A DNA stretch of 64,000 nucleotides from Fusobacteriaceae bacterium (GCA_900764925.1 CAAFPW010000066.1:1-64000), one strand, 5' to 3'. Shown: positions 39,801 to 49,229, numbered from the stretch's first letter. Translations and numbers: made by a program. Notes: generated by a model from the letters alone, not told the origin.

Positions 39801-41652
39801 AGCAACTGTTGAGTTAGATGAAAACCTTTCTGATAAAGGAAGTCTAGTTGTAAATAGAGAGGAAAATATCTTAGAGGTAAATGATAACTTCTCAAATATT
39901 GGTGGTATACTAGAAACAGATTACAATATCAAATTAAATAATCCTACTGTAGATATTACTGCTGGTGGAGCTGGATTTATAGCACCAAATATATCTGGAG
40001 ATATTAAACTAGATTCTAACTTTGCTCTTGAAGGAAACGGACTATCATTCTCAGTAGAGGATTTTATTGATCCAGAAGCAGATATTAATATCAATACTTC
40101 TCCTCTATTTAAAACAGATATAACTGAGGGAGATTTAACAGTTAACAAAGTAGATTATAAAGATATCACACTTGGAAACCAATTTGATAATAGAGATAAC
40201 TCTCTTGATAATATTCTAGCTAATGGTGGGGTAGATGCAGATATTCTTAAAAATCTTAACTACTACTTGGATAGTTTAGGAAATACACCTATATTTGATT
40301 CAGAAGCTGATAGACTTTTAGGAGCAATTGGTGGAAATATCTACTCTAATATTCAATCAAGAATGCAAGACATCAGTAGAACATTTGATAATTCTTTTGA
40401 AGAAATGGTAACAGCACCAAATCCTACATATGAAAATACAAAATATAGTTTAATCTACACAAATGGAGATTATGAAAATAAAAACGAAAATGTAGTAGAT
40501 TATGAATACGATATTAAAGGTATTAACTATATGAAAGAGTATGATTTATCAGAACAAGGTAAGAGATATGGATATACTTTTGGATTTACTGGAGCAAAAT
40601 TTGAATTTGATGATTTCTCTAAATCAGAAGAAGATATTTATTCATTAAGAGGAGGAGCTCACAGAATAAGTTATCTAGATAATAGCTTAACTTGGTTCAG
40701 TAGAGCTGAAGTAGGATATAACCATCATAGAGTAGATAGAAAAGTATATATTCCTGGAGCTACTGAAAATGGAAATATAAATAATAAGGCTTGGTATGGT
40801 TCTTACCAAGTAAGTTTAGATAATAAACTTAGAAAAGAAATATTTGCTAATGAAAACAGTAACTTTGGAGCATATACAGCTTTAAATCTAGAATATGGTT
40901 TATTCGATGATATTAAAGAAAGTGGAAACCTAGAGTTAAAAGTTAAATCTAATGATTACTTCAGTAGTAAAGCTGTTATTGGATTAGATGGAAAATTCTC
41001 TAAACCTATAAATGATAATTGGTCAATTAGATTAAATGGAGATATTAACTACTCTTATGACTTTGGAGATAATTATGATGAAAATGATGCTAGATTTAGA
41101 AGCCAAGATAGTTATTACAGCTTAGCTTCTGAAGTGGAATCAAGAGATGTACTTTCTGGTAAATTAAGTGTTGGGCTAGATAAATCTGACTATATGTCAA
41201 TAGCACTACATGCTCAAGCTTTCAGAGACTTTAGAAGAGATGAGGATTATTGGAATGCTGGATTAACATTTACTTATAGATTTAATAATCATGCCGTTCC
41301 TGAAAAATTCCTAGATATGCATAACTATTTTAAATTTGATAATTCTGAATTAAACTCTAATGATAAAGAAAATATCAAAGAGATGGCAGAATATATCAAT
41401 AAAAATAATATGCAAGGAACTCTTTTAATAGAAGGACATACTGATGATACTGGTAAAGCTTCTTACAATGATAAGTTATCTCTAAAAAGAGCTAATGCTG
41501 TAAAAGAGGAATTTGAAAAAACCTTAACTAACAAAGATAATATTCAAGTTAAAGTTATAGGTCATGGGGAAGAAAAACCAGAATATAAAAATATAAATGA
41601 AAGTGCTAGAAGTAAAAATAGAAGAGCTCAAGTAAATATACTAAATAAATAA
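33853..41652 (+). CDS. Autotransporter C-terminal fragment: passenger, barrel and OmpA domain, 2599 aa
   Basis: The frame is open back to 33043, but its first Met is at 33853 and has no ribosome site, so it is probably not an independent start. Residues 1 to about 2000 are beta-helix repeats with a recurring GIGIYA/NNGNITV pattern of about 20 residues, rich in Asn, Gly, Thr and Ile. About 2170-2480 is the outer-membrane barrel (begins near SRMQDISRTFDNSFEEM; strands such as GKRYGYTFGFTGAKF). About 2485-2599 is an OmpA-family domain with the peptidoglycan-binding signature GHTDDTGKASYNDKLSLKRA and a closing NRRAQVNIL. A peptidoglycan-binding domain behind the barrel would lie in the periplasm and tether the protein to the cell wall. 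Family: type V secretion, surface adhesin by inference. Confidence 0.8.
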   Translation: MTTDTNLSLSNKDADTYFKGEVIGIGISSNESKNETPTKIGDTQINITNTLTANRTETAPKTPQGNSKSTIGAYINYGEVNLTNGHIVVENSGSTNEDIINDNGIGIYSKNGSEITTDKDSSITVHGNNGIGIYAEATKEFYEKEDGTKDENKNKFGGDITQLNINNAGDITLSGESGVGIYADGGGTVTNSGNITVGGGAEKNSSIGIYGINTNINNTGKITVGCNHNENKGSHTGVGIYAVNSTVTTGGTIALGDYATGIYLDGNSNLDVTNKNEDLTFTSLENNTTDRIGIYAVGEEGTNDDKNPINIDFNIDMSNVIGGKAIIADGRNVILDKNKKISISTENGRGMRASENATITNNGTIEIGNSSSTLENSSEHIASIGMTSANKNGKIYNYGRIDINSNEEIGIYVENNGKDKTGNSIESIGTINLNGNKSIAVLTKGNNLNLDGTKLSIKNINFGNTSSNNIGIYAENSNITVNEDISKTFTKNQTNNILIAGVGNSQITNNKTITVGTSNEKSSDTIGNNVGIYLKDGGSYKDGESGSIKVNNGNIGIYADKGAGSLENINITSDSMGIQTIGVVLNGENKENKNISGTVTLTNSNNEVVQGKNLGIYANNSDVTVSDNLTLFNDGSNGTGLYLNNSTLSGKGTIKIIGEGKENSEGKISNSVGIYYTSNEQEGITSSNSITVEVDKSNTIGVYVANGSTLTKQSGGGIIIGTTDVNKVENVTGLVTSAKSTINNNGIITLGNTSKSIGIASLGGTVNNSGKITIGKNSKNGTGIFLSGESKLENTGTITIAEVAVNDKDNPDNSHLGIGIYAKGENVKINSTGNFDIASGNVAIYSDGTNISSNIKLADSNDEKKNSGTIALVVKSDRDSTEDGVTKGTAIGGTDNDKMEITLAKGSTGIYALDSGVTISNVSIDATANEGKNGDLLSYGIYLGAGKEGNTENYEINNTDISLVKGVGIVVNTTDKNKDTSLTLTNSTLNIDSYSEGDKAETGIGIYTQSGNITLAGGNTINTTYGVGIFGGKDSNINIGNGATKDTLNIKGYSVGVYSKGGEVNLGANTEINFQKGAAQGESPEVSKGVGAYVIDGNITSSANINTTDGVTSENVVGLLGKQTDDKNTDITITNKGNIDLAGNSVIGIAGLGSEKSTGKVTITNEGTITISGNEENLSTGIYGENAGINNTGTLMVGQFATGIFYTGTKDNNIFSNDITLNDTDSMGAVLKGTAGVVNIGNITGSTDRSLGIYLDNYKSSNTNIGDITLKNNSMGLYINNSNTTIDSIGNISTGDNGIGIASVGNSEDDIVTIANNGAIKVGDFGTAVYVKDSTLNMKSLAGVTAGKNGTVLHVNDGTLNLDSTINELTFDGNIGMILENGGDITSTNDSKVKNISVINGGTGIIVKGNNTKRPGILADNTTINLGSGNENSYSVGLYYQDADVISNNNKDDKRLDIDIVRENGSHHTIGTIYDRTYGTIDNFNIVMNNSTSNSIGTIIRRDTKKGNYEGNTDENKVVLNSGVNSLVDVNGQHNIGIIGKNSIIEANGDIKVGLDETSSGSIGVYLTGTDSEWKHSYTGKGDINVGSHSIGIYAKNYDTTHNGNITASGKESVGIASVILDDEEHGHPHTITVNDSTLTAKDGAIGIFGRDTNIDVNNGTLNVSGNNSTGIASLQDGDINFTGSANISGKGSSGIYKNTILDNTLSQNKSEDTDTIIVGNGNWIIDDTASGIVAISRNKDANGNITDIGNSIKIDNSSNMTLGNGAIGIYSAGANIVNNKGNITVGAASIDGKDTLASIGIYMANGVGNTMAIGTNNGNITVENNGGVGIQVAGYVDFTNNGDIKVSDGAEGLHSSYGAKITNTGEITVTGKGTGMIASGKGSEAINNGTIKLEKDNTIVVEDGANSQYNTSLIGMAAVDGGHIINGKEGIINVNDGIGMYVDEISSFANSGTINVNNGVGIMGVGKLENIGGTINVSSNGTATVELDENLSDKGSLVVNREENILEVNDNFSNIGGILETDYNIKLNNPTVDITAGGAGFIAPNISGDIKLDSNFALEGNGLSFSVEDFIDPEADININTSPLFKTDITEGDLTVNKVDYKDITLGNQFDNRDNSLDNILANGGVDADILKNLNYYLDSLGNTPIFDSEADRLLGAIGGNIYSNIQSRMQDISRTFDNSFEEMVTAPNPTYENTKYSLIYTNGDYENKNENVVDYEYDIKGINYMKEYDLSEQGKRYGYTFGFTGAKFEFDDFSKSEEDIYSLRGGAHRISYLDNSLTWFSRAEVGYNHHRVDRKVYIPGATENGNINNKAWYGSYQVSLDNKLRKEIFANENSNFGAYTALNLEYGLFDDIKESGNLELKVKSNDYFSSKAVIGLDGKFSKPINDNWSIRLNGDINYSYDFGDNYDENDARFRSQDSYYSLASEVESRDVLSGKLSVGLDKSDYMSIALHAQAFRDFRRDEDYWNAGLTFTYRFNNHAVPEKFLDMHNYFKFDNSELNSNDKENIKEMAEYINKNNMQGTLLIEGHTDDTGKASYNDKLSLKRANAVKEEFEKTLTNKDNIQVKVIGHGEEKPEYKNINESARSKNRRAQVNILNK

Positions 41653-41659
41653 CAACAAT

Positions 41660-41691
41660 AAAGGGAGTCAGAGAAATCTGTACTCCCTTTT
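41660..41691. terminator. Bidirectional terminator between the autotransporter and ilvC
   Basis: The stem AAAGGGAGT/ACTCCCTTT is extended by CAGA/TCTG around a GAAA loop with one bulged T. It ends in a T run on the plus strand and has an AT-rich flank (AACAACAATAAA) on the other side. It lies between convergent genes, 7 bases past the autotransporter stop and 10 bases past the ilvC stop. Confidence 0.9.
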
Positions 41692-41701
41692 CATATATTA
41701 T

Positions 41702-42730
<1,029 letters not shown>

Positions 42731-42967
42731 TTATACTAATTCTACATTCACTACATCTACTATCTTATATACCTGTCTTTGAACTTGAGAGAAAATCTCC
42801 TCATTTCCCTCAAGAGTCAAAAAAACCTTTGCATACCCTGATTGATCTGTAAAATCTACACTCATATTATGAATCAAATAATCTCTTTTATAGAAGAGTG
42901 CCATCACTCTTTGTAAAAAAACTTTATTATTTTTACTTACGATTGCTAAGTTAAATTTTTTCCTCAT
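42731..42967 (-). CDS. ilvN: Acetolactate synthase small (regulatory) subunit, ACT domain
   Basis: This 78-residue protein is essentially one ACT domain (beta-alpha-beta pattern with FNLAIVSKNNKVFLQRVMALFYKRDYLI). It is close in size to E. coli IlvM and much shorter than the usual 160-residue IlvN/IlvH, so the C-terminal half of the regulatory subunit is absent. It should bind IlvB and raise its activity; valine feedback cannot be predicted from this. Its start overlaps the ilvB stop by 17 bases and has GGAGG just upstream, so the two are translationally coupled. Confidence 0.85.
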   Translation of the reverse strand: MRKKFNLAIVSKNNKVFLQRVMALFYKRDYLIHNMSVDFTDQSGYAKVFLTLEGNEEIFSQVQRQVYKIVDVVNVELV

Positions 42968-44675
42968 AATCCTCCACTCCTCTCATTCCAATCATATCCT
43001 CAACAGATTTTCCAGCTGGTATCATTGGATATACATTTTCCTCTCTTGTGACTATACAGTTTACTAAAATAGGTTCGTCACTCTCTATAATCTCCTCTAT
43101 CTTTAAAAGTTCATCCTCATCTTTAATTGTCAAACTCTTTACTCCATAAGCTTCAGCTACCTTTGTAAAATCTGGGTTACTTAAAAGATCAACCTGTGAA
43201 TATCTTCCATTGTGAAAAAGCTCCTGCCACTGTCTTACCATTCCTAAGTAAGAGTTATTCATAATAAATATCTTTACTGGAAGTCTGTACTCTTTTAATA
43301 ATATCAACTCCTGAATATTCATTTGAAATCCCCCATCTCCTACAATACTTATAACTTTTTTATCAGGACAAGCCACTTGAGCTCCTATTGCACTAGGAAG
43401 ACCAAATCCCATAGTCCCTCCTCCTCCAGAAGAGATTATACTATTGGGATTTTTAAAAGTTAGATGAAGTGCACTCCACATCTGATGTTGTCCCACATCT
43501 GTTGTAATCACTCCCTCTCCTGACACAACTCTATCTATCTCTCTAAGTACCTGTTGTGTAGTCAAGCTTCCCTCTCTTCTTGGAACTACTAGAGAGTATT
43601 TTTCCTTTAACATGAGAATTTTTTTATTCCACTCTCTGTGATCTCCATTTTTTATCTCTTTTTTATTCAGTAATCTCAAAACCTTTTTCAAATCTCCCAC
43701 TATTGGGAAATCCACTTTTTTATTCTTTCCTATCTCCGATGGATCTATATCTATATGGATAATCTTAGCATTGGGACAAAATTTCTCAATCTTTCCTGTA
43801 ATTCTATCATCAAATCTAAATCCCATTCCTATTATCAGATCACTCTCTAAAGTAGCTAGATTAGCAGGGGCTGTTCCATGCATCCCCAACATTCCTAAAA
43901 ATAACTCTCTATCTCCTGGATAAGCTCCCAATCCCAAAAGAGTAGATGTAACTGGTAACTCCAATCTCTCAACAAACTCTCTAAACTCATCTACAGCTTT
44001 AGCATTTATTACTCCAGCACCATTTATCACAAGGGGTTTTTTAGAATTTTCAATGGCTTTCACAACCTCGTCCAATCTACTTAGATCCTCAATATACCCT
44101 CTTTCATAACTATCTAAATCCATATCTTCTAGATACAATCTTTCAAACTCATCAACTTGAATCTTTTCTAATTGAACATCTCTAGGAAAATCTATTAAGA
44201 CTGGTCCCGGTCTTCCACTCTTAGCTATGTGATAAGCTTCTTTTAAGGTTTTAGGTATCTCCTCCACTGACATTATTTGGTAGTTACTCTTTGTTATAGG
44301 AAGAGTTATATTTACAATATCTGTCTCTTGAAATGAATCTCTTCCCAACATAGCTCTATTTACCTGCCCTGTAATAGCTAGTAGAGGAATCGAGTCCATA
44401 TATGCTGTCATTATTCCAGTTACTAAATTTGTAGCTCCAGGTCCAGATGTTGCCAAACAGATTCCTACCTCTCCCTTTGCTCTAGCATAGCCATCTGCTT
44501 CATGTACAGCTCCCTGCTCATGTCTTGCTAGATAGTGGTTGATTCCTTCAAAAGAGTATAGCTCATCATATATTGGAATAACGCTTCCTCCTGGATAACC
44601 AAAAATATCTTTCACTCCTAATCTTTTTAAACACTCTAGTAATACTCTAGCTCCTGTGATCTCCCTTTTCTCCAT
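42951..44675 (-). CDS. ilvB: Acetolactate synthase large (catalytic) subunit
   Basis: IlvB condenses pyruvate with pyruvate or 2-oxobutyrate, using thiamine diphosphate, Mg and FAD. The 574-residue form starting at 44675 is chosen because GAGAGG lies six bases upstream; an in-frame ATG at 44696 would overlap ilvD by 11 bases and has a poorer site. The N-terminal domain shows FGYPGGSVIPIYDEL and the catalytic Glu in RHEQGAVHEADGYARA. The central domain has the FAD-associated GMLGMHGTAPANLA. The C-terminal domain has the thiamine diphosphate motif GDGGFQMNIQEL...MNNSYLGMVRQWQELF. It lies 10 bases after ilvD. Confidence 0.96.
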   Translation of the reverse strand: MEKREITGARVLLECLKRLGVKDIFGYPGGSVIPIYDELYSFEGINHYLARHEQGAVHEADGYARAKGEVGICLATSGPGATNLVTGIMTAYMDSIPLLAITGQVNRAMLGRDSFQETDIVNITLPITKSNYQIMSVEEIPKTLKEAYHIAKSGRPGPVLIDFPRDVQLEKIQVDEFERLYLEDMDLDSYERGYIEDLSRLDEVVKAIENSKKPLVINGAGVINAKAVDEFREFVERLELPVTSTLLGLGAYPGDRELFLGMLGMHGTAPANLATLESDLIIGMGFRFDDRITGKIEKFCPNAKIIHIDIDPSEIGKNKKVDFPIVGDLKKVLRLLNKKEIKNGDHREWNKKILMLKEKYSLVVPRREGSLTTQQVLREIDRVVSGEGVITTDVGQHQMWSALHLTFKNPNSIISSGGGGTMGFGLPSAIGAQVACPDKKVISIVGDGGFQMNIQELILLKEYRLPVKIFIMNNSYLGMVRQWQELFHNGRYSQVDLLSNPDFTKVAEAYGVKSLTIKDEDELLKIEEIIESDEPILVNCIVTREENVYPMIPAGKSVEDMIGMRGVEDYEEKI

Positions 44676-44685
44676 ATTTTTCCTC

Positions 44686-46350
44686 TCATTCCCCAAAAAC
44701 TTCTATAGCTCCCCTATCTGCTGAGGATACATTTAAAGCATACTTTCTTAAATATCCTCTAGCTTTAGATTGAAATTTTGGCAACTGTTTTTTTCTCTCT
44801 TCCAATTCTTTTTCATCAACTAAAAGTTCTATCTTTCTATCTGGGATATCAATAGATATCTCATCTCCCTCTCTTACAAGTGCTATTGTTCCACCACTTG
44901 CTGCCTCTGGAGATACATGTCCTATAGATGCTCCCCTAGTAGCTCCTGAAAATCTTCCATCGGTAATCAGAGCCACATCTTTATCCAATCCCATTCCACT
45001 GAGAAGTGAAGTTGGAGTCAGCATCTCCCTCATTCCAGGTCCACCCTTTGGTCCCTCATAACGGATAACTAGAACATCTCCCTTCTCTACTCCTCCATTT
45101 AAAATAGATGTTACACACTCCTCTTCACTGTTATATACCTTTGCTCTTCCTCTGTGGACTAACATATCTTTTGCCACAGCTCCCTCTTTTACTATACATC
45201 CATCTGGAGCTAAATTCCCTTTTAAGACTGCTATTCCTCCAGTTTTATAAGCTGGTTGATCCCAAGGTTTAATAACATTCTCATCATATATTTGAGCTGT
45301 TTTGACTATCTCACCTTGTGTTTTCAGTGCCACTGTTGGAGCATTTAGATTCAACAGATTATTTTCTGCCAATCTCTTTAAAACTCCACTCACTCCACCA
45401 GCGTTATATAGATCCTCTATATGATAGTCACTGGCTGGTGCTAATTTACAAACTTGCTTTGTTCTATTGGAAATTTTATCAAAATCCTCCAATGTTAACT
45501 CCACTCCAGCTTCATTGGCAATAGCTACCAGATGTAGAGCTGTATTAGATGATCCTCCCAAGGCCATATCCAAGGTTACTGCATTTTCAAAGCTCTCTCT
45601 TGTCAATATATCCAGTGGTTTTAAATTCCTTTCTAAAAGTTTCATTATCTGTTCACCAGCATTCTTAGCTAACCTCATTCTCTCTGAATATACAGCTGGA
45701 ATAGTTCCATTTCCTGGAAGTGCCATCCCTAGTCCCTCTGTCAGACAGTTCATAGTGTTAGCTGTGAACATTCCTGAACATGAACCACAAGTTGGACAAC
45801 TTTGATTTTCAATCTCTCTTAGCTCCTCCTCACTTATCTTGTGAGCTGTAAACTTTCCAACAGCTTCAAATGTACTACTCAAACTTATCTTTTTCCCTCT
45901 ATGAGTTCCAGCTAACATCGGACCTCCACTTACAAATATGCTTGGAACATTCAATCTAGCTGCTGCCATCAACATTCCTGGCACAACCTTATCACAATTT
46001 GGTATAAAAACAATTGCATCAAAGGGAGTTGACATACCCATAACCTCTATTGAATCTGCTATTAGGTTTCTAGACACCAGTGAATATTTCATTCCCTCAT
46101 GATTCATAGCCAAACCATCACATACCCCTATTGTATTAAACTCCATTGGAACTCCACCAGCACTTCTTATTCCATCTTTCACACACTGTACTAGTTGTTT
46201 AAGATGCATATGTCCTGGAATCACCTCATTAAATGAGTTCGCTATTCCTATAAGTGGCTTTTTTAACTCCTCATCTGTAAGTCCTAAAGCCTTTAATAAT
46301 GAACGATGTGGTACTCTTGTTACTCCCTTAGTTAGATTTTCACTTCTCAT
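44686..46350 (-). CDS. ilvD: Dihydroxy-acid dehydratase
   Basis: IlvD dehydrates the dihydroxy acids to 2-oxo acids using an iron-sulfur cluster and Mg. The start at 46350 ([20 protein letters not shown]) gives 554 residues, the family norm, and GGGGGAG lies five bases upstream. The frame is open 83 codons further back through the attenuator leader. Cluster Cys residues are in [12 protein letters not shown] and [19 protein letters not shown]. The C-terminal [22 protein letters not shown] is characteristic. It is the first enzyme gene of the ilvDBNC operon and its expression is probably set by the upstream terminator. Confidence 0.96.
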   Translation of the reverse strand: MRSENLTKGVTRVPHRSLLKALGLTDEELKKPLIGIANSFNEVIPGHMHLKQLVQCVKDGIRSAGGVPMEFNTIGVCDGLAMNHEGMKYSLVSRNLIADSIEVMGMSTPFDAIVFIPNCDKVVPGMLMAAARLNVPSIFVSGGPMLAGTHRGKKISLSSTFEAVGKFTAHKISEEELREIENQSCPTCGSCSGMFTANTMNCLTEGLGMALPGNGTIPAVYSERMRLAKNAGEQIMKLLERNLKPLDILTRESFENAVTLDMALGGSSNTALHLVAIANEAGVELTLEDFDKISNRTKQVCKLAPASDYHIEDLYNAGGVSGVLKRLAENNLLNLNAPTVALKTQGEIVKTAQIYDENVIKPWDQPAYKTGGIAVLKGNLAPDGCIVKEGAVAKDMLVHRGRAKVYNSEEECVTSILNGGVEKGDVLVIRYEGPKGGPGMREMLTPTSLLSGMGLDKDVALITDGRFSGATRGASIGHVSPEAASGGTIALVREGDEISIDIPDRKIELLVDEKELEERKKQLPKFQSKARGYLRKYALNVSSADRGAIEVFGE

Positions 46351-46599
46351 TTGCTCCCCCTGTGTTTTATTTAATAAAAAAAGAGATTCAACAGAATCAT
46401 CCATTGAATCTCTTATAAAGTCTTTATCTATTAATCTAAGAAATTTAAGTGCCCCTTTGTTCGATATTGTAATAAGCTTCTTAAATAGCACAAAAAGATT
46501 ATTAGAAACTTTTAGATCATTCAATAGATGACTAATAGAACCAATAATTATTATTATACATATTATGCTTATTATTATATTGAACATGTATGCTAACAT
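46351..46599 (-). promoter_or_regulatory. ilv attenuator leader with Ile-rich leader peptide, in frame with ilvD
   Basis: A translated leader begins at ATG 46599 behind AGAGGAGG. Codons 8-23 contain 11 Ile codons (mostly ATA) within [16 protein letters not shown]. Directly after them, transcript segment CAUCUAUUGAAU (46530-46519) can pair over 12 positions, with one G-U, with AUUCAAUGGAUG (46409-46398), which includes most of the 5-prime arm of the downstream terminator. A ribosome stalled on Ile codons would leave that segment free and favour antitermination. This is the logic of enteric ilv attenuation. Unusually there is no leader stop codon: the frame passes through the terminator into ilvD. 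Confidence 0.8.
46374..46414 (-). terminator. Attenuator terminator upstream of ilvD
   Basis: On the minus strand the perfect 11-bp stem AAGAGATTCAA/TTGAATCTCTT, with a 12-base loop, is followed directly by a run of T residues. It lies 30 bases before the ilvD start and inside the ilv transcript, so it can only act as a regulated terminator. Confidence 0.88.
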
Positions 46600-46629
46600 T
46601 AAATTTTCCTCCTCTTTTTTGTTTTTTCT

Positions 46630-46658
46630 ATCATAGCAAAATTTTTTTATATTGTAAA
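46630..46658 (-). promoter_or_regulatory. Promoter of the ilvDBNC operon
   Basis: The -35 element TTTACA (46658-46653) and the -10 element TATGAT (46635-46630) are 17 bases apart. The predicted start near 46623 is about 24 bases before the leader ATG. The promoter lies only 26 bases past the codA stop, with no clear terminator between them. Confidence 0.75.
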
Positions 46659-46683
46659 ATATATTTTTTATATGAATTATATA

Positions 46684-47919
46684 TTAAAATAATATTTCTT
46701 TAATAGCTGGTGTAGTTTTTGCTATCAATTTTCCCTTATTAAAGCTGTATAGTATCTCACTTCTCTCATTTAAAGCATTGTAGAAATTGTTGTTATTTAA
46801 AACTATAAAGCTTGCTGGATTTCCCTCTTTTATTCCATAAGTTTCCCCTAAGTTTAAAGTTTTTGCTGCGTTATGAGTTACTAATTTATAACTATTCATT
46901 ATCTCCTCATATCCCATCATTTGACAAACATGTAGTCCCATATGAGTAACTGTCATCATATCCCCTTGTCCCAATGGATACCATGGATCAAATATATCAT
47001 CATGTCCAAAAGATACATTGTTTCCATTAGCAAGTAACTCTTTTACTCTTGTTACCCCACGACGTTTAGGATAAGTGTCAAATCTTCCTTGAAGATGAGT
47101 ATTAACCAATGGATTAGCTACAAAGTTTATGTCACTCATAGCTAATAGACGGAAAAGTTTACTACAGTAAGCGTTGTTGTAACTGTGCATAGCTGTTGTG
47201 TGGCTAGCTGTTACTCTACTTTTTAATCCACTCTCTAGGGCACGACAAGCTAATACTTCCAACCCTTTAGATTGTTCATCATCTATCTCATCACAGTGAA
47301 CATCTACAAGTCTATCATACTTTTCAGCTAACTCCATACAGTAGTTTACACTCTCTACTGCATATTCACGAGTAAATTCAAAGTGAGGTATCGCTCCTAC
47401 ACAATCAGCTCCCATTTTAATAGCGTTCTCTAAAAGTTGTTTTCCATTTGGATAGCTCAATATTCCCTCTTGTGGAAAAGCTACTATTTGGATATTCACT
47501 ATATCCTTTAACTCCTCTTTCAACTCTAACATCCCTTCCATAGCTATCAAAGTTGGGTCTGTTACATCCACATGAGTACGTACATGTTGTACCCCGTTAG
47601 ATACTTGCATCTTTATTGCACGACGAGCTCTATCCATTACATCTAATTTACTTAACTTCTCTTTTCTCTTAGACCAACACTCTATCCCTTCAAAAAGTGT
47701 TCCAGACATATTCCATACTGGATCTCCAGCTGTAAGACATGTATCTAAGTGAACATGGCTCTCTATAAATGGAGGAAAAGCAGATTTTCCTGTACAATCT
47801 ATTACCTCTTCCCCTGGTAATGCTTCTAGGTTTGGAGCTATCTTCTTAAATACTCCATCCTCTACCCTTATATCAGTAGCCTCTTTACTATTCTCAATAA
47901 AGATATTTTTAATTAGCAT
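46684..47919 (-). CDS. codA: Cytosine deaminase
   Basis: CodA is a cytosolic amidohydrolase that converts cytosine to uracil and ammonia. The 411 residues align with E. coli CodA throughout. The metal-binding HxH is in [17 protein letters not shown] (about residues 54-70). The family signature is [17 protein letters not shown], then [14 protein letters not shown]. The catalytic [10 protein letters not shown] is near 204-213, the active-site Asp lies in [18 protein letters not shown], and [12 protein letters not shown] supplies a metal His. TAGGAGG precedes the ATG. The gene overlaps codB by 11 bases, indicating coupled translation of transporter and enzyme. Confidence 0.96.
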   Translation of the reverse strand: MLIKNIFIENSKEATDIRVEDGVFKKIAPNLEALPGEEVIDCTGKSAFPPFIESHVHLDTCLTAGDPVWNMSGTLFEGIECWSKRKEKLSKLDVMDRARRAIKMQVSNGVQHVRTHVDVTDPTLIAMEGMLELKEELKDIVNIQIVAFPQEGILSYPNGKQLLENAIKMGADCVGAIPHFEFTREYAVESVNYCMELAEKYDRLVDVHCDEIDDEQSKGLEVLACRALESGLKSRVTASHTTAMHSYNNAYCSKLFRLLAMSDINFVANPLVNTHLQGRFDTYPKRRGVTRVKELLANGNNVSFGHDDIFDPWYPLGQGDMMTVTHMGLHVCQMMGYEEIMNSYKLVTHNAAKTLNLGETYGIKEGNPASFIVLNNNNFYNALNERSEILYSFNKGKLIAKTTPAIKEILF

Positions 47920-49165
47920 GATTTTTTCCTCCTATAAACTTATCTAAGATTATAAATATAATTGCTGCACTCACTAGAGAGTTAATTGGTTTTATTCCAA
48001 ATGGAACAAAAATTCCTATTAAAGCTCCAATTATAACAGCTAAAATTCCACTCATGTTGAAATCTGAAATATTTTTTGTTGTTCCATACTCATCTTTGTG
48101 CAGAATATAATGTAAAATTATTACTGCTCCTACTGGAGGTATCATTCCACTTAAAAGATTTAAGAATCCTACAAAGTTATAGTATAACCATACTGCTGTA
48201 ACTGTTCCAACTCCTCCACCTAACAGTACCATAGGTTTCATATTTATCTTAGTGATATTTGATACCCCTAGTCCAGCTGTATAAAGAGCATTATTATTAG
48301 TCGTCCAAATATTTAATCCCAAAGTTATAGCCGCTGGTATAGCCAATCCCTGTAAAATTAAGATATCAAATATATCTGGTACTCCAGTCACAGCTCCTCC
48401 AACAGCACCAAATATCATCATTATTGAGTTTCCTACAAAGAAAGCTACCACAGTTGCCACTACAGCTGTTTTACTATCCTTTGCAAAACGAGTAAAGTTT
48501 GGTGTAGCTGTTCCTCCAGAAACAAATGAACCTACAACTATTGCTATTCCAGATGAAAGAGTTAAAGGATTTGTTGGATTTTCACTAAATATTTCTAAAA
48601 ATCCTCCCATCTTCTCTACTCCCCAATTTACTGAATAAACTCCCAATATAGCTATAAGTGGAACTGCAATAGAACCTAAAACAGCTAGAGCTTTTATCCC
48701 TCTATAAGCTGTTACAGTCATCACTATCCCTGTGATAACTATAAGTACCCACACTGGTATTCCTGTCATCTTAGAAACAGGTATAGCAAACATAGCTACT
48801 CCAACTCCAAACCAACCTATTTGAGTAAAACTGATCAATGCAGATGGTAGATATGATCCTATATTACCAAAAGAGTGACGTCCTAATAAATCTAAAGTAA
48901 GTCCTGTCTTCTGCCCTATATATGCCAATACTCCACAGTACACTCCTAAGAAAGCGTTTCCTACAACTACTGCTGTAAAAAAGTCACTAAAGTTTAAACC
49001 AATTCCTAAATTTCCCCCTGCTGTCATACTTGGAGTAAAAAATGTAAATCCTACAAGAACGACCATAGCAGCCCAGATACCCTGTGTTTTTTTCTCACTT
49101 GGAACTTTTGACAGCGAATACTCACTATCCTCTAAAATCTCTTTTTCAACACTTAAATCTTTCAT
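47909..49165 (-). CDS. codB: Cytosine permease (NCS1 family)
   Basis: CodB imports cytosine across the inner membrane. The 418 residues show about 12 hydrophobic segments and NCS1 features, including the early [14 protein letters not shown] and later [18 protein letters not shown], which resembles the CodB substrate-site loop. [19 protein letters not shown] sequence (around residue 285) is also typical. Its stop overlaps the codA start. The ribosome site for the ATG at 49165 is poor (AAGAAAAG); a strong GGAGG lies too far upstream, next to a small hairpin, so translation may be controlled in the leader. Confidence 0.93.
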   Translation of the reverse strand: MKDLSVEKEILEDSEYSLSKVPSEKKTQGIWAAMVVLVGFTFFTPSMTAGGNLGIGLNFSDFFTAVVVGNAFLGVYCGVLAYIGQKTGLTLDLLGRHSFGNIGSYLPSALISFTQIGWFGVGVAMFAIPVSKMTGIPVWVLIVITGIVMTVTAYRGIKALAVLGSIAVPLIAILGVYSVNWGVEKMGGFLEIFSENPTNPLTLSSGIAIVVGSFVSGGTATPNFTRFAKDSKTAVVATVVAFFVGNSIMMIFGAVGGAVTGVPDIFDILILQGLAIPAAITLGLNIWTTNNNALYTAGLGVSNITKINMKPMVLLGGGVGTVTAVWLYYNFVGFLNLLSGMIPPVGAVIILHYILHKDEYGTTKNISDFNMSGILAVIIGALIGIFVPFGIKPINSLVSAAIIFIILDKFIGGKNHAN

Positions 49166-49229
49166 CTTTTCTTAATTTTTGAGCAAACTCCCTTTGCTCC
49201 ATACCTCCTTAAAAAATTTTAACCAATAC

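Larger units (their letters stand above)
30416..41652 (+). pseudogene. Giant type V autotransporter with C-terminal OmpA domain, frameshifted
   Basis: Two frames together make one protein of about 3745 residues. The first ends at 33055. The second is open from 33043 to 41652, and its upstream extension (33043-33852) reads as sensible passenger repeat (T-I-D-V-D-G-K-D-G-I-A-I-Y). The junction reads AATAGTGAACTATTGATG. The same motif elsewhere in the gene reads AATAGTGGAACTAT (near 39710), so one G appears lost at about 33040-33041. No slippery heptamer is visible. Either the gene is inactivated here or the assembly has a one-base error. Confidence 0.8.

Noticed and set aside
46351..46599. 637-residue IlvD starting at 46599
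   Set aside because: The first 83 codons are the attenuator leader and terminator; the family start is at 46350 with its own strong ribosome site.
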